From UBA1563 sp041671545 (lineage in GTDB: Bacteria > Bacteroidota > Ignavibacteria > Ignavibacteriales > Ignavibacteriaceae): a DNA stretch of 64,000 nucleotides. Numbering within the stretch: the first letter of the stretch is position 1; the number at the start of each line of letters is the position of its first letter. Positions 34,236 to 43,674 of this stretch are shown one piece after another. The position numbers and the translations under genes are program-made. The stretch is taken from positions 1 to 64,000 of the forward strand of contig JBAZBI010000005.1 in the NCBI GenBank assembly GCA_041671545.1, read 5' to 3'. Below the pieces are notes generated by a model. It ran no database searches and had not been told where the DNA came from. It worked only from the letters and a program-made list of their open reading frames with translations.

Positions 34236-34979
34236 TTATTCACCACGTTTCGCTCCACGTGCAAGCGTTACAAATACTTCATCCATCGAGTTTGCTTTGT
34301 ATCTTTCTTTTAAATTTTTTGGAGAATCAAGCGCTGTAATTACTCCATCAACCATTATTGAAACACGGTCGCAGTATTCAGCTTCGTCCATGTAATGTGT
34401 CGTTACGAAGACGGTTATTCCGTGATGTGCTGCTTCATAAATCATGTCCCAAAACTGTCTTCGTGTTATCGGATCAACACCACCGGTTGGTTCGTCTAAA
34501 AAAACAATTTTGGGTTCATGTAAAATCGCAATGCTGAATGCAAGTTTTTGTTTCCATCCAAGAGGAAGTGAAGCAACAAGTTTATCTGCCTCTTCATGTA
34601 ATTGTAATTTATCGATTAAACCATTTCCTTTTACTTCAATTTGTTGATTAGTTAATCCATAAATCCCGCCGAAGAGTTGAATGTTTTCTCTGATGGTTAA
34701 ATCTTCGTAAAGAGAAAATTTTTGACTCATGTAGCCAATGCTTTTTTTAATTTGTTCCGTCTGTTTGTAAATATCAAATCCGCCGATCTGTGCATTACCG
34801 CTGGTTGGTTTAGAAATGCCAATGAGCATTTTCATAGCAGTGGTTTTGCCCGCTCCGTTGGCGCCCAGAAAACCGAAAATTTCTCCTTTATAAACTTCAA
34901 AAGTTATTTCATTCGCGGCGATGAAGTCTCCAAATTTCTTTGTCAACTTTTCAGTTTTAATTACTATTTCATTTTTCAT
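34236..34979 (-). CDS. ABC transporter ATP-binding protein
   Basis: 247 residues: Walker A GANGAGKTTAMK, Q-loop MSQKFSLYEDLTI, Walker B IVFLDEPTGGVDP and a switch His (TTHYMDEAE). The signature motif is degenerate, VASLPLGWKQKLA, and lacks the usual LSGG. Together with the neighbouring ATPase (34976-35920) it equals the two halves of E. coli YbhF. ATG overlaps the upstream stop by four bases. Confidence 0.92.
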   Translation of the reverse strand: MKNEIVIKTEKLTKKFGDFIAANEITFEVYKGEIFGFLGANGAGKTTAMKMLIGISKPTSGNAQIGGFDIYKQTEQIKKSIGYMSQKFSLYEDLTIRENIQLFGGIYGLTNQQIEVKGNGLIDKLQLHEEADKLVASLPLGWKQKLAFSIAILHEPKIVFLDEPTGGVDPITRRQFWDMIYEAAHHGITVFVTTHYMDEAEYCDRVSIMVDGVITALDSPKNLKERYKANSMDEVFVTLARGAKRGE

Positions 34980-35920
34980 GCAATAAATTCTTTTTGAAGA
35001 GGAGTATTCATCAACTGCATAAAACAGTCTTCAATTTCGGGCTCTATTTTTCTGATTGTTGCATTCGAGTGACCGTTGTTCCTCAAATACTTTTCCAACT
35101 CATTCGTTCCGTTTGTTTCTGCCTTAAATGTTAAGTGATGATTTTGACCGAATGCAAAACAACTTTGTGTGTTGGGAAACGAACGGAGATCGGTGAGAAG
35201 TTTAAACATGTTTTCTGAGTGAACCGCATAGAGATTTTGTCCGAATTGGTTTACAATATTTTGCGGTTGATCAATTATTAGAATTTTTCCATTCTGCATC
35301 AACGCGATTCTATCACAAAGTTTTGCTTCATCCATATAAGGAGTTGAAACGAGAATGGTGATCCCCTGTGCTTTCAGACGCTTCAGCATTTCCCAAAATT
35401 CTTTTCTTGAAACCGGATCAACGCCAGTTGTTGGTTCATCTAAGAATAAAATTTTTGGTTTGTGAATTAAGGCGCAGCTAAGAGCAAGCTTTTGCTTCAT
35501 TCCGCCGCTAAGTTTTCCGGCTCGTCTTGTTTTGAACGGTTCAAGTTGTTTATAAATATCAGCGACCAATTCATAGTTGTCTTCGATAGTGGTATTGAAG
35601 ATCGTTGCAAAGAATTTAAGATTTTCTTCCACGGTTAAATCTTGATAAAGAGAAAATCTCCCCGGCATGTAACCGACAATATCTCTTATTTCTTTATAAT
35701 TTTTTACGACATCATAATCTAAGACTTTTGCGTTTCCCGAATCGGCAATCAGTAGCGTAGTAAGAATGCGAAAGATGGAAGTTTTCCCCGCACCGTCAGG
35801 ACCGATCAATCCAAAGATTTCGCCTTCATCCACAGAGAAAGAAACATCATCTACCGCAATAACTTTTGATTTCTTTGTAGCGTAGGTCTTAACAATATTT
35901 TCAATTTCAACTGATTTCAT
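34976..35920 (-). CDS. ABC transporter ATP-binding protein with C-terminal extension
   Basis: 314 residues: Walker A GPDGAGKTSIFR (Asp in place of the more common Asn), Q-loop MPGRFSLYQDL, signature KLSGGMKQKLA, Walker B ILFLDEPTTGVDP. About 75 extra residues follow the ATPase core (DUF4162-like region), as in YbhF-type proteins. It follows the adaptor gene by four bases. The unusual GPDGAGKT is a known feature of this family. Confidence 0.92.
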   Translation of the reverse strand: MKSVEIENIVKTYATKKSKVIAVDDVSFSVDEGEIFGLIGPDGAGKTSIFRILTTLLIADSGNAKVLDYDVVKNYKEIRDIVGYMPGRFSLYQDLTVEENLKFFATIFNTTIEDNYELVADIYKQLEPFKTRRAGKLSGGMKQKLALSCALIHKPKILFLDEPTTGVDPVSRKEFWEMLKRLKAQGITILVSTPYMDEAKLCDRIALMQNGKILIIDQPQNIVNQFGQNLYAVHSENMFKLLTDLRSFPNTQSCFAFGQNHHLTFKAETNGTNELEKYLRNNGHSNATIRKIEPEIEDCFMQLMNTPLQKEFIA

Positions 35921-35924
35921 CTTG

Positions 35925-36839
35925 TTAGAATTTCACTTCCCCGTACATACCGATTTTCAAATATCCATCATTCTTTACATGAACTTTAACAGCGTAAACT
36001 AAATTTGCGCGTTCATCTTTTGTTTGGATTGTCTTTGGAGTGAATTCCGCTTTAGATGAAACCCAATAAATTTCACCGGACAATTCTTTTTGTTTTCCAT
36101 TTCCTTTATCAACATAAACTTTTACTTTTTGCCCAAGTTTAATTTCGCCAAGCTGATTACCATTGATGTAGGCTCGTAAAGTCATGGTTGAAAGGTCGGC
36201 GATTTTGTAGAGAGCTTTAGCATTTGTTGTTATCTCATTTTGCTTAGCGTAACGTGTAAGCACCGTTCCATCAACGGGATTTACTATTATGCTTTTTTTT
36301 ATTTGATCTTCAATTTGTTCTACCTGCGCCAAGAGGGGATAAGTCTCATTCTGCAATCCTTGTTTGGTTATTGAGAGGTTCGACTTAGTTGCTTTGTACT
36401 GTTTGTCAAGCAATTCGAGTTGAGCATTTATATCGTCAAGCATTTTTGTAGCAGCAGCATTTGATTTGATGAGATTTTCAATTCTCCGCTTCTCGGTTGA
36501 TGCAGTTTTTATTTGCTCTTCAATTGTCGCGAGCTGTGTGGCAATATCGGGTTGCTTGCTTAGGACTGCTTTAATACTCGCTTCGAGTTGTTTCTTTTTT
36601 AGGTGAAGTTGAATCGTATCAACAACTCCCACTAACTGATATTGTTTCAATTGCATTCCTTCTGCAACGTTTAGCATAACAAGCTTTCCCATTGCTTCGG
36701 AAGAAACAATTACTTCTTCAGATTCAAACGTTCCGCTTGCGTCAAATTTCCCGTTCCCATTGCCGCATCCGGCTAAAAGCGACATTAAGAATAAAGTTCC
36801 GAGACTGTTTTTTATAAGAGTTCTAATGTTAAGTTTCAT
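35925..36839 (-). CDS. HlyD-type membrane fusion lipoprotein (efflux adaptor)
   Basis: 304 residues; signal ending in SLLAGC makes it a lipoprotein. It has a lipoyl-like half near residue 45 (VSSEAMGKLVMLNVAEGMQL), a long helical hairpin (~75-180), the second lipoyl half (IVNPVDGTVLTRYAKQNEI), and a beta-barrel. It links the ABC permeases to the TolC-type channel. 26 bases after the tolC-like gene. Equivalent of YbhG. Confidence 0.9.
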   Translation of the reverse strand: MKLNIRTLIKNSLGTLFLMSLLAGCGNGNGKFDASGTFESEEVIVSSEAMGKLVMLNVAEGMQLKQYQLVGVVDTIQLHLKKKQLEASIKAVLSKQPDIATQLATIEEQIKTASTEKRRIENLIKSNAAATKMLDDINAQLELLDKQYKATKSNLSITKQGLQNETYPLLAQVEQIEDQIKKSIIVNPVDGTVLTRYAKQNEITTNAKALYKIADLSTMTLRAYINGNQLGEIKLGQKVKVYVDKGNGKQKELSGEIYWVSSKAEFTPKTIQTKDERANLVYAVKVHVKNDGYLKIGMYGEVKF

Positions 36840-36865
36840 TTTTTTATCTGTGATTTAATTAATAA

Positions 36866-38128
36866 TTAATTTCCGATTGCAAGTTTATAATTTTGCTGGG
36901 CGAGCAATAATTGTATGGTATGCATTGCAAGATTTTGTTTTGCCTGATCTTCCGCGTCAAGTTCTCGTAAATAATCATTCGAGGTGATGATCCCATTTTC
37001 AAATTGCGACTGAGCCGAATTTTTTATTGATGTTCTCATCGAAATAATTTCTTCATCAACTTTTACCAATTCGTTAAGTTTTTCTATTTCGTTGATGAAC
37101 TGTTGAGTTGTGATCTTTGTATTGAGAAGGAAGGTCTCTTTTTGAGCTTCAACAGATTTTTTATTCAGTTCGTTAACTTCACTTTCGTTACCATAGGTAT
37201 AAAAATTTGACAACTGCCACGTAAACCTGGCGCCGGTAACGTAGTACCAATCAAAATTATTCTTGAGCATATTTAACGTCGGCTTACCGTATCCACCTTG
37301 TAAAAACAAACTCGCTTTTGGTAGAATTTTTGCCAGCGATAAGTCACTCTGCTGATCAATTAACTTTTTCTGTGAAGAAAAAAGTTCTAATTCAGGACGA
37401 CTGACAACTTCGCTCTTAAAAAGTTTTTGAATTTCCGGTAGTTTTAGAGTTAACGGTTCATCTAAATTTTGGTTGATTAACAAACCAAGCATATCTATAA
37501 AAGATTTTCGTGAAGATTTTAATTCAATTTCCCGTTGGGAGATTTTTAAGACTTCGGCTTTAAGTACGTCAACGTTTGAACCGGACACAGTTCCGTTGGC
37601 AAGTGCAGCAGTCATTTTATCAAGACTTGCCAGCAAATCTTTTTTAATTAAATCGGTCTGAAGAAGTTGTTGGTCGAAGAGCAGAATCCCAAAATAGATT
37701 TGATTTATCCGTTCTTTCACTTTTATAAATTCTATTTCAATTTTATAATCATCAACTTCAGCACCGGCTTTTTGGATGCTTGCCTGCGAACTCATAATTC
37801 CACCATCATAGATCACTTGAGAAACATCTGCAACAGTTTTGTATTGATCTTTTGACAAAGGTTCTATTTTCATTCCCGGTAGCGTTAGCGGGATTGAAGT
37901 TACATCCGACTGATATGTAGCTTGACTGTTTATGGTTATCTGAGGTAAATATCCTTTCCAAATATTGCTTACATTATATTGCCTGCTCATCTCAACGTAT
38001 TGTTTTTGTTTTATCAGGGGAAAATTCTCCCGTCCTTTGGAGTAACATTCTTCTAATGTTAAAGCATGTTGTGCGAAGTTAGATCCGCTGATAAAAAGTA
38101 GTACTGCAATTAATTTTAGTTTCTTCAT
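36866..38128 (-). CDS. TolC family outer membrane channel
   Basis: 420 residues: signal peptide (GSNFAQ), then LTLEECYSKGRENFPLIKQ, the usual start of OEP proteins, long alpha-helical hairpins and short barrel strands. It should form the trimeric exit duct of the efflux system. Seven bases separate it from tetR, so the operon is transcribed as one unit from the promoter at 38771-38799. Confidence 0.9.
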   Translation of the reverse strand: MKKLKLIAVLLFISGSNFAQHALTLEECYSKGRENFPLIKQKQYVEMSRQYNVSNIWKGYLPQITINSQATYQSDVTSIPLTLPGMKIEPLSKDQYKTVADVSQVIYDGGIMSSQASIQKAGAEVDDYKIEIEFIKVKERINQIYFGILLFDQQLLQTDLIKKDLLASLDKMTAALANGTVSGSNVDVLKAEVLKISQREIELKSSRKSFIDMLGLLINQNLDEPLTLKLPEIQKLFKSEVVSRPELELFSSQKKLIDQQSDLSLAKILPKASLFLQGGYGKPTLNMLKNNFDWYYVTGARFTWQLSNFYTYGNESEVNELNKKSVEAQKETFLLNTKITTQQFINEIEKLNELVKVDEEIISMRTSIKNSAQSQFENGIITSNDYLRELDAEDQAKQNLAMHTIQLLLAQQNYKLAIGN

Positions 38129-38135
38129 ATAAATA

Positions 38136-38732
38136 TTAAACGAATAATTTTGAGAATAAAACTTTCCCTTTTTCTGTTAGCACGCCGCCTAGAATTATTT
38201 TAAACGTTGTTTGAGCTGCCGTAACGATTGAGAAATTGTTATTTATGATGAACTCCGGATTTACCGTTGATCTGACCGCATTAACAAAAACATTCATTAC
38301 GATCGGAGTGGGGAAGTCGAGAAATAAACCTTCACGTTTTCCCTGCTCGTAAACCTTGGTGATGTTTCCGTACATCATTTCAGTTCTAAATGAATCAACA
38401 TGCTGCCAAACTTCCGGGTAATGATTCTTTAATTCCTTAAATACTTTATCGCCAATTTTCCCCGCCGTACTGCTTAAAAGAGTGAAAAATTCTGCAAGTT
38501 TTTCAATGGCATTTTTATCGCTTTCCAATATCGGAAGGATTCTTCTTTCCATTTTTTTTGTAAAATGATTGGCTACAGCCATCACCAAATCGCTTTTAGA
38601 GGGGAAAAACTTATAAATAGTTTTTTTGCTCATATGTAATTCAACGGCAATGTCTTCCATCCTGGTTTTGTAAAAACCTTCTTGAAAGAGTTTCTCTTCT
38701 CCTAATTCAACTATTTTGTCTTGTAATTCCAT
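38136..38732 (-). CDS. TetR family transcriptional repressor
   Basis: 198 residues. N-terminal HTH: LFQEGFYKTRMEDIAVELHM followed by SKKTIYKFFPSKSDLVMAVA, the hallmark of TetR proteins; the C-terminal helices form a ligand pocket. It is the first gene of the efflux operon it probably represses. An inverted repeat (38740-38773) lies 8 to 41 bases before its ATG and overlaps the promoter, so it is also likely to regulate itself. Confidence 0.92.
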   Translation of the reverse strand: MELQDKIVELGEEKLFQEGFYKTRMEDIAVELHMSKKTIYKFFPSKSDLVMAVANHFTKKMERRILPILESDKNAIEKLAEFFTLLSSTAGKIGDKVFKELKNHYPEVWQHVDSFRTEMMYGNITKVYEQGKREGLFLDFPTPIVMNVFVNAVRSTVNPEFIINNNFSIVTAAQTTFKIILGGVLTEKGKVLFSKLFV

Positions 38733-38739
38733 AAATCCT

Positions 38740-38773
38740 ATTGGAAACTAATTTAGTATTTTCGGTTTCCAAT
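38740..38773. promoter_or_regulatory. Probable TetR operator (inverted repeat)
   Basis: ATTGGAAAC (38740-38748) and GTTTCCAAT (38765-38773) are exact reverse complements with a 16-base spacer. The right arm overlaps the -10/-7 box of the tetR promoter, which is the expected place for an autorepressor. Confidence 0.65.
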
Positions 38774-38799
38774 ATAATCAGCTAAGCATTAATTGTCAA
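38771..38799 (-). promoter_or_regulatory. Promoter of the tetR efflux operon
   Basis: On the minus strand TTGACA (38799-38794), 17 bases, TATATT (38776-38771): this meets the sigma70 consensus and also the Bacteroidota pattern (CTTG-N20-TATATTGG). 39 bases before the ATG of tetR. Confidence 0.65.
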
Positions 38800-38862
38800 G
38801 GAATTTTTTTGTTGGTCTATTTATCCATTCATTCTACCGTTCATATAAAGTTTTGTTTAGTG

Positions 38863-38895
38863 TTTGTTTTTCAAAGGAATTAATCTCTATTTTTG
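38863..38895 (+). promoter_or_regulatory. Promoter of the M16 protease gene
   Basis: TTTG (38863-38866), 21 bases, TATTTTTG (38888-38895); the ATG is at 38928. A full match to the Bacteroidota consensus. Confidence 0.6.
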
Positions 38896-38927
38896 TAAAA
38901 ATTTTTTCACTAAAAAAGGACGAAGTT

Positions 38928-41678
38928 ATGAAGCAAAAACTAATTGCAGTAGTAATGATTCTCTTTTCATTTTCGCTGCTTGTTTCCGCACAAAAAAAAT
39001 CTGCTCTAAGTAACCAACCTGTTGAAATCAAATACGAAAAACACATCTTGAAAAACGGCTTAACGCTTCTTCTTCACGAAGATCATAAAGCGCCGATTGT
39101 AGCCGTGAATGTTTGGTATCACGTCGGTTCAAAGAATGAGAAACTTGGAAAGACCGGATTCGCACATCTGTTTGAGCATCTTATGTTTAACGGAAGCGAA
39201 AATTTTAATGATGATTATTTTAAAGTGATGGAAAAAATCGGCGCAACTGATTTAAATGGAACAACGAACAGCGACAGAACAAACTATTTTCAAAATGTTC
39301 CAAAGTCATCATTTGATTTAGCGCTGTGGATGGAATCGGACAGAATGGGGCATCTTCTCGGTGCTATTAATCAAGCTAAACTTGATGAACAGCGCGGTGT
39401 AGTTCAGAACGAAAAACGCCAGGGCGAAAATGAACCGTACGGACAAGTTGATGAACTTATTGTAAAAAGTACTTTCCCTGCCGGTCATCCTTACTCTTGG
39501 ACAGTTATTGGCTCGATGGAAGACCTGAATGCTGCATCTTTGGATGATGTTAAAGAATGGTTCAAAAATTATTATGGCGCAGCAAATGCTACGTTAGTTG
39601 TTGCAGGTGATATCGATCCGAAAGAAGCCTTGCAAAAAGTTGAAAAATATTTCGGTGATATTCCTTCAGGTCCTCCAATTTCAAAATACAATTCTTGGAT
39701 TCCAAAGATGACCGGAAGCCACAGACAAGTTATGCAGGATAGAGTTCCGCAATCACGTATTTATAAAATTTGGAACGTTCCGCAGTGGGGTTCTCAAGAA
39801 GGAGTTTATCTTGATTTAGTAAGTGATGTGCTTGCATCCGGAAAAACTTCTCGTCTTTATAAAAGATTAGTTTATGACGATCAGATCGCAACTTCGGCAA
39901 GAGCATACGTTGATCTTAGTGAAATTGCCGGACAATTTTATTTTGACCTAACCGCTAAACCGGGAGAAGACTTAGCCAAAGTTGAAAAAGCCGGAGATGA
40001 AGAATTGCAGAAATTTTTAAAAGATGGACCGACTGCAAAGGAATTGGAAAAAATTAAAACTCAATATATGGCTCAGTTCATCCGCGGAATTGAACGCATC
40101 GGTGGCTTCGGAGGTAAATCAGATATTATTGCACAGAACCAGGTTTATGCCGGTGATGCTGACCATTACAAACAAGTATTGAAATGGGTGAATGAAGCAA
40201 CCGCAAAAGATCTTTTGGAAACTGCTCGCAAATGGTTATCCGATGGTGTCTATATTTTGGAAGTTCATCCTTTTCCGGATTACGATGTAGTTAAATCGGA
40301 TGCCGACAGAAGCAAACTGCCGGAAGCCGGAACTCCGCCCGATGCAAAGTTTCCTGATTTCAAAAGAGCTACACTTTCAAATGGAATGAAAATTATTTTA
40401 GCTGAGCGACACGAAGTTCCGGTTGTAAATATGAGTTTGCTTTTTGATGCCGGTTATGCCGCTGATCAGTTCGGATTAAAAGGAACGGCAAGTCTTGCAA
40501 TGAATATGCTTGACGAAGGAACGAAGAAACGAAATGCGCTTCAAATTAGCGAAGAACTTGAAAGTCTTGGCGCTACCTTAAATACCGGTTCAAATCTGGA
40601 TATGTCATCGGTAAGTCTTTCATCTTTAAAATCTAATTTGGATAAATCGCTTGAAATTTTTGCTGATGTAATTCTTAATCCATCTTTCCCGGAAACTGAT
40701 TTTAACCGTTTGAAAAAACAGCAAATTGCCGGGATCAAACAAGAAAAATCTTCTCCTTTTTCAATGGCGTTAAGAGTATTTCCAAAAATTCTTTACGGAG
40801 AAAATCATGCTTACGGAAGTCCGTTTACAGGCTCCGGGTATGAAGAAAGTGTAAACAAACTTACTCGAGAAGAGCTCGTAAAGTTTAAAGAAGATTGGAT
40901 TAAACCAAATAATGCTACTCTTGTAGTTGTTGGAGATATCACTTTAGATGAACTGACTCCACGCATTGAAAAATTATTTAAAGACTGGAAAACCGGAGAG
41001 ATAAAACAAAAAAATATCGCTCATGTTGAGCAAAAAGATAAACCCGTAATTTATATTTTGAACAAACCGGGTGCGATGCAGAGTGTAATTATTGCCGGGC
41101 AGGTAACTCTTCCATCTGCTAATCCGGATGAAATAGCAATCGGACTAATGAACGATATTCTTGGCGGAAATTTCACTTCGCGTGTAAACATGAATTTACG
41201 TGAAGACAAACATTGGTCATACGGCGCTCAATCGGTATTTGTTGGTGCCAAAGGGCAGAGACCTTTTATTACTTTTGCGCCTGTACAAGCAGATAAAACA
41301 AAAGAATCGATCATCGAAATTCAAAAAGAATTAGGTGGAATTACCGGCTCAGTTCCTATTAAAGATGATGAATTTAATTTTGTAACTACAAATCAAGTGA
41401 ACAGTATGGCTGGTTCATGGGAAACCGGAAATGCTGTTCGCGGAAGTCTAAGCGAAATGGTTCGCTACGGATTGCCTGACAATCATTTTTCAACTTTTGC
41501 GGCGAGAGTAAAATCAGCAACCAAACAACAATTGACGGATGCAGCTAAAAAAGCCATTCACCCAAATCAATTAGTCTGGATTGTTGTTGGTGACCGCGAA
41601 AAAATTGAGCAGGGATTGAAAGATATGAATCTCGGCGAAGTAAAATATATGGATACCGACGGGAACGAGATCAAGTAG
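38928..41678 (+). CDS. Exported M16-family zinc protease (two-domain)
   Basis: 916 residues: signal peptide (LLVSAQ), then four ~220-residue M16 units. The first carries the inverted zinc motif HLFEH at residues 80-84 and the downstream Glu region (RGVVQNEKRQGENEPYG). The second half (from ~480, ATLSNGMKIILAERHEVPVV) has no HxxEH and is the inactive partner half, as in pitrilysin. It probably degrades peptides in the periplasm. Start at ATG 38928, with AAAGGA eight bases before and a consensus promoter; a longer frame upstream is non-coding. Divergent to the efflux operon. Confidence 0.93.
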   Translation: MKQKLIAVVMILFSFSLLVSAQKKSALSNQPVEIKYEKHILKNGLTLLLHEDHKAPIVAVNVWYHVGSKNEKLGKTGFAHLFEHLMFNGSENFNDDYFKVMEKIGATDLNGTTNSDRTNYFQNVPKSSFDLALWMESDRMGHLLGAINQAKLDEQRGVVQNEKRQGENEPYGQVDELIVKSTFPAGHPYSWTVIGSMEDLNAASLDDVKEWFKNYYGAANATLVVAGDIDPKEALQKVEKYFGDIPSGPPISKYNSWIPKMTGSHRQVMQDRVPQSRIYKIWNVPQWGSQEGVYLDLVSDVLASGKTSRLYKRLVYDDQIATSARAYVDLSEIAGQFYFDLTAKPGEDLAKVEKAGDEELQKFLKDGPTAKELEKIKTQYMAQFIRGIERIGGFGGKSDIIAQNQVYAGDADHYKQVLKWVNEATAKDLLETARKWLSDGVYILEVHPFPDYDVVKSDADRSKLPEAGTPPDAKFPDFKRATLSNGMKIILAERHEVPVVNMSLLFDAGYAADQFGLKGTASLAMNMLDEGTKKRNALQISEELESLGATLNTGSNLDMSSVSLSSLKSNLDKSLEIFADVILNPSFPETDFNRLKKQQIAGIKQEKSSPFSMALRVFPKILYGENHAYGSPFTGSGYEESVNKLTREELVKFKEDWIKPNNATLVVVGDITLDELTPRIEKLFKDWKTGEIKQKNIAHVEQKDKPVIYILNKPGAMQSVIIAGQVTLPSANPDEIAIGLMNDILGGNFTSRVNMNLREDKHWSYGAQSVFVGAKGQRPFITFAPVQADKTKESIIEIQKELGGITGSVPIKDDEFNFVTTNQVNSMAGSWETGNAVRGSLSEMVRYGLPDNHFSTFAARVKSATKQQLTDAAKKAIHPNQLVWIVVGDREKIEQGLKDMNLGEVKYMDTDGNEIK

Positions 41679-41684
41679 AAAGTG

Positions 41685-41714
41685 TCCGCCAAAGGCGGAT
41701 CAGCCGTTGGCTGA
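41685..41714. repeat. Two adjacent short palindromes
   Basis: TCCGCC-AAA-GGCGGA (41685-41699) is followed directly by TCAGCC-GTT-GGCTGA (41700-41714). Both share the design of the element at 1857-1871. They lie between the M16 stop and its terminator. Confidence 0.55.
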
Positions 41715-41727
41715 GAAAGTAAAAAGT

Positions 41728-41756
41728 AAGGCTGGTTGTTTAATCAGCCTTTTTTA
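41728..41756 (+). terminator. Rho-independent terminator of the M16 gene
   Basis: AAGGCTG (41728-41734), 10-base loop, CAGCCTT (41745-41751) and a T run (41750-41755). Confidence 0.8.
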
Positions 41757-41845
41757 TTTTGTTTTTTTGTGATTCACTTTCAACTTGATACTTTCCACTT
41801 TCAACTATTTTATTCCCTATATTTACAGAAAAAAAATAAATTTAG

Positions 41846-42700
41846 ATGAACGCATTTTCAACGCATCAAAAAGGATTATTCGCCGCATTTCTTGCCGGAA
41901 TTTTGTGGAGTACCGGCGGACTTTTTATCAAACTGATTTCACTCAATCCGTTCCAACTCTCGTTTTTCCGTTCGCTTTTCTCGGCGGCAACGTTTCTTAT
42001 TCTCTTTAAAAGTGAAGCGGTAAAAAGAAACAAAGCTACATTCATCAACGCTTTATTTTATGCGGCTATTCTAATTCTGTTTGTCATCGCCACCAAAATG
42101 ACGACAGCGGCAAACGCTATTTTTCTCCAGTACACGGCTCCCATTTACGTTTTAATTTTGGAACCGATCCTTCTTAAAACGAAGTTTGAAAAAATTAATA
42201 TCGTTACAATTATTTTAGCGTTCACCGGAATGGTCCTCTTTTTTCTTGGTGAACTTTCTCCCGGATATTTTGCCGGAAATATTGTGGCGCTTATTTCGGG
42301 AATGTGTTTCGCCGGATTTCTTCTTGGTATGAGAAAGAACGATCACTCCTACCAATTTGCAACAATATTTTGGGGAAATATTATCATTGCAGCGGTAAGT
42401 GTCTTCTCAGTTTTTTCAATTCAAGTTATTACTTTTTCCGATTTAACAATGGTAGCGTATCTCGGTATTGTTCAGATTGGTTTGGCGTACGCGGTATTTA
42501 CTTATTCGCTTAAACGTGTACATGCAATAGAAGCTTCGCTGATCTCAATGATCGAACCGGTGTTAAATCCCGTTTGGGTATTTATTTGGTATGGAGAAAA
42601 GCCATCTACATTAGCATTAATTGGCGGTGCGATAATTTTGTTGGGATTGACGATTAAATCGGTTATTTATGAAAATTTTATTAAGGGGAAAGCCGGATAG
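41846..42700 (+). CDS. DMT-family (EamA) exporter
   Basis: A 284-residue inner membrane protein with ten predicted helices in two EamA repeats: AAFLAGILWSTGGLFIKLIS opens the first and MCFAGFLLGMRKND the second; MIEPVLNPVWVFIWYGEKPS is the conserved loop near the end. Relatives export amino acids or metabolites. TATATTTA at 41818 could be its -7 element, but no -33 box is seen. Confidence 0.9.
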   Translation: MNAFSTHQKGLFAAFLAGILWSTGGLFIKLISLNPFQLSFFRSLFSAATFLILFKSEAVKRNKATFINALFYAAILILFVIATKMTTAANAIFLQYTAPIYVLILEPILLKTKFEKINIVTIILAFTGMVLFFLGELSPGYFAGNIVALISGMCFAGFLLGMRKNDHSYQFATIFWGNIIIAAVSVFSVFSIQVITFSDLTMVAYLGIVQIGLAYAVFTYSLKRVHAIEASLISMIEPVLNPVWVFIWYGEKPSTLALIGGAIILLGLTIKSVIYENFIKGKAG

Positions 42701-42756
42701 AGAAGATAGAAAGTAATTAGTTTTGATAGAGGATATATAGTCTAGGAACTTGTTTT

Positions 42757-43356
42757 TCATGTAATAAATATTTTGTCGAAAACAATCCCTGTCAACTTCT
42801 CTTTTTGTATTGCTTTTTTTAACGTATCACTAACGTAAAGCCCTAATGTAATTTCCCAAAGATTATTTTCCGACGGTTTATGAAAAACACTGTACTTACT
42901 GATCTTTGATAATGAAAAACATGGTTTGATTATTCTATTTGTACCAGGAATAAACATTGTTTTATCAATGTCTAACACATCCAATAACTTCTTAAACCTA
43001 GGTATATAGTATTCTCGTCGTTCTCCATTCCCAAACACATGTGCAACAATCCAGTCAATCCCCTCATTACCTGTTAAAGATTTTTCAATAATTATTTTTA
43101 ATTTTTCTGATGCTAAAGGCCAAGCAAGGCTATTAGGTTGATAGTCTAACCAAGTTTCGTTTAAATCACTCAAATCATCACTATTCACAAGTCTATCTTT
43201 TTTAAGTGACAATTTTAACAAATTGAGGTCGAAAGGAAGTACAGAAATACTCTCCAAATCTTGAATTAATTGATACGCTAACTTTATATTATCAGGGGCA
43301 AATGCACTTGCCACTTTTTGTGGATTCTTCATACCCATTAGAAAATAATTACTCAT
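42757..43356 (-). CDS. Imm11/DUF1629-like putative immunity protein
   Basis: A 199-residue cytosolic protein. The second half, YYIPRFKKLLDVLDIDKTMF, then KYSVFHKPSENNLWEITLGL and YVSDTLKKAIQKEKLTGIVF at the end, resembles immunity proteins of the Imm11 (DUF1629) type, which protect against polymorphic toxins. The family match is from general pattern memory and is not certain. It sits directly downstream of a frameshifted fragment (43394-43626), where a toxin tail would be expected, so it would be an orphan immunity gene. Confidence 0.5.
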   Translation of the reverse strand: MSNYFLMGMKNPQKVASAFAPDNIKLAYQLIQDLESISVLPFDLNLLKLSLKKDRLVNSDDLSDLNETWLDYQPNSLAWPLASEKLKIIIEKSLTGNEGIDWIVAHVFGNGERREYYIPRFKKLLDVLDIDKTMFIPGTNRIIKPCFSLSKISKYSVFHKPSENNLWEITLGLYVSDTLKKAIQKEKLTGIVFDKIFIT

Positions 43357-43393
43357 ATTTTACGCAACCTTATTTGCGTGAAAGATCAATGAT

Positions 43394-43626
43394 CTATATA
43401 ATTCGTTTCTTAACATTTTTACTATACAATTTTGCGAACTGAATTAAATTACCATTTGCTCCATCATAACTACATTTCCAAGCATCAATTACTTCTTCGT
43501 AACTAACTTTCTATCTTATAATTGATTGAATGTTTCCGTTTGTTTTCCAAAATTAATCTTTTCCATTTTAGCTGCCAAATCTTTCTTCAATTTATAGTGT
43601 GATGGATTAAAAATTGTCTTAATTTC
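43394..43626 (-). pseudogene. Frameshifted 3' remnant of a gene, probably a toxin tail
   Basis: Two minus-strand reading frames of gene-like composition follow each other. The first (43626 to a TAA at 43518-43516) includes YKLKKDLAAKMEKINFGKQ. The second, in another frame (about 43510 to a TAG at 43396-43394), includes VIDAWKCSYDGANGNLIQF and ends KNVKKRII. A one- or two-base loss would join them. No start codon or upstream part is left. The fragment ends 37 bases before the Imm11-like gene, the order usual for toxin tail and immunity gene. Confidence 0.45.
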
Positions 43627-43674
43627 TTAAAAACTTCATTTTTAGGCCGAAAACGAATAAATAATTATCAAAAA

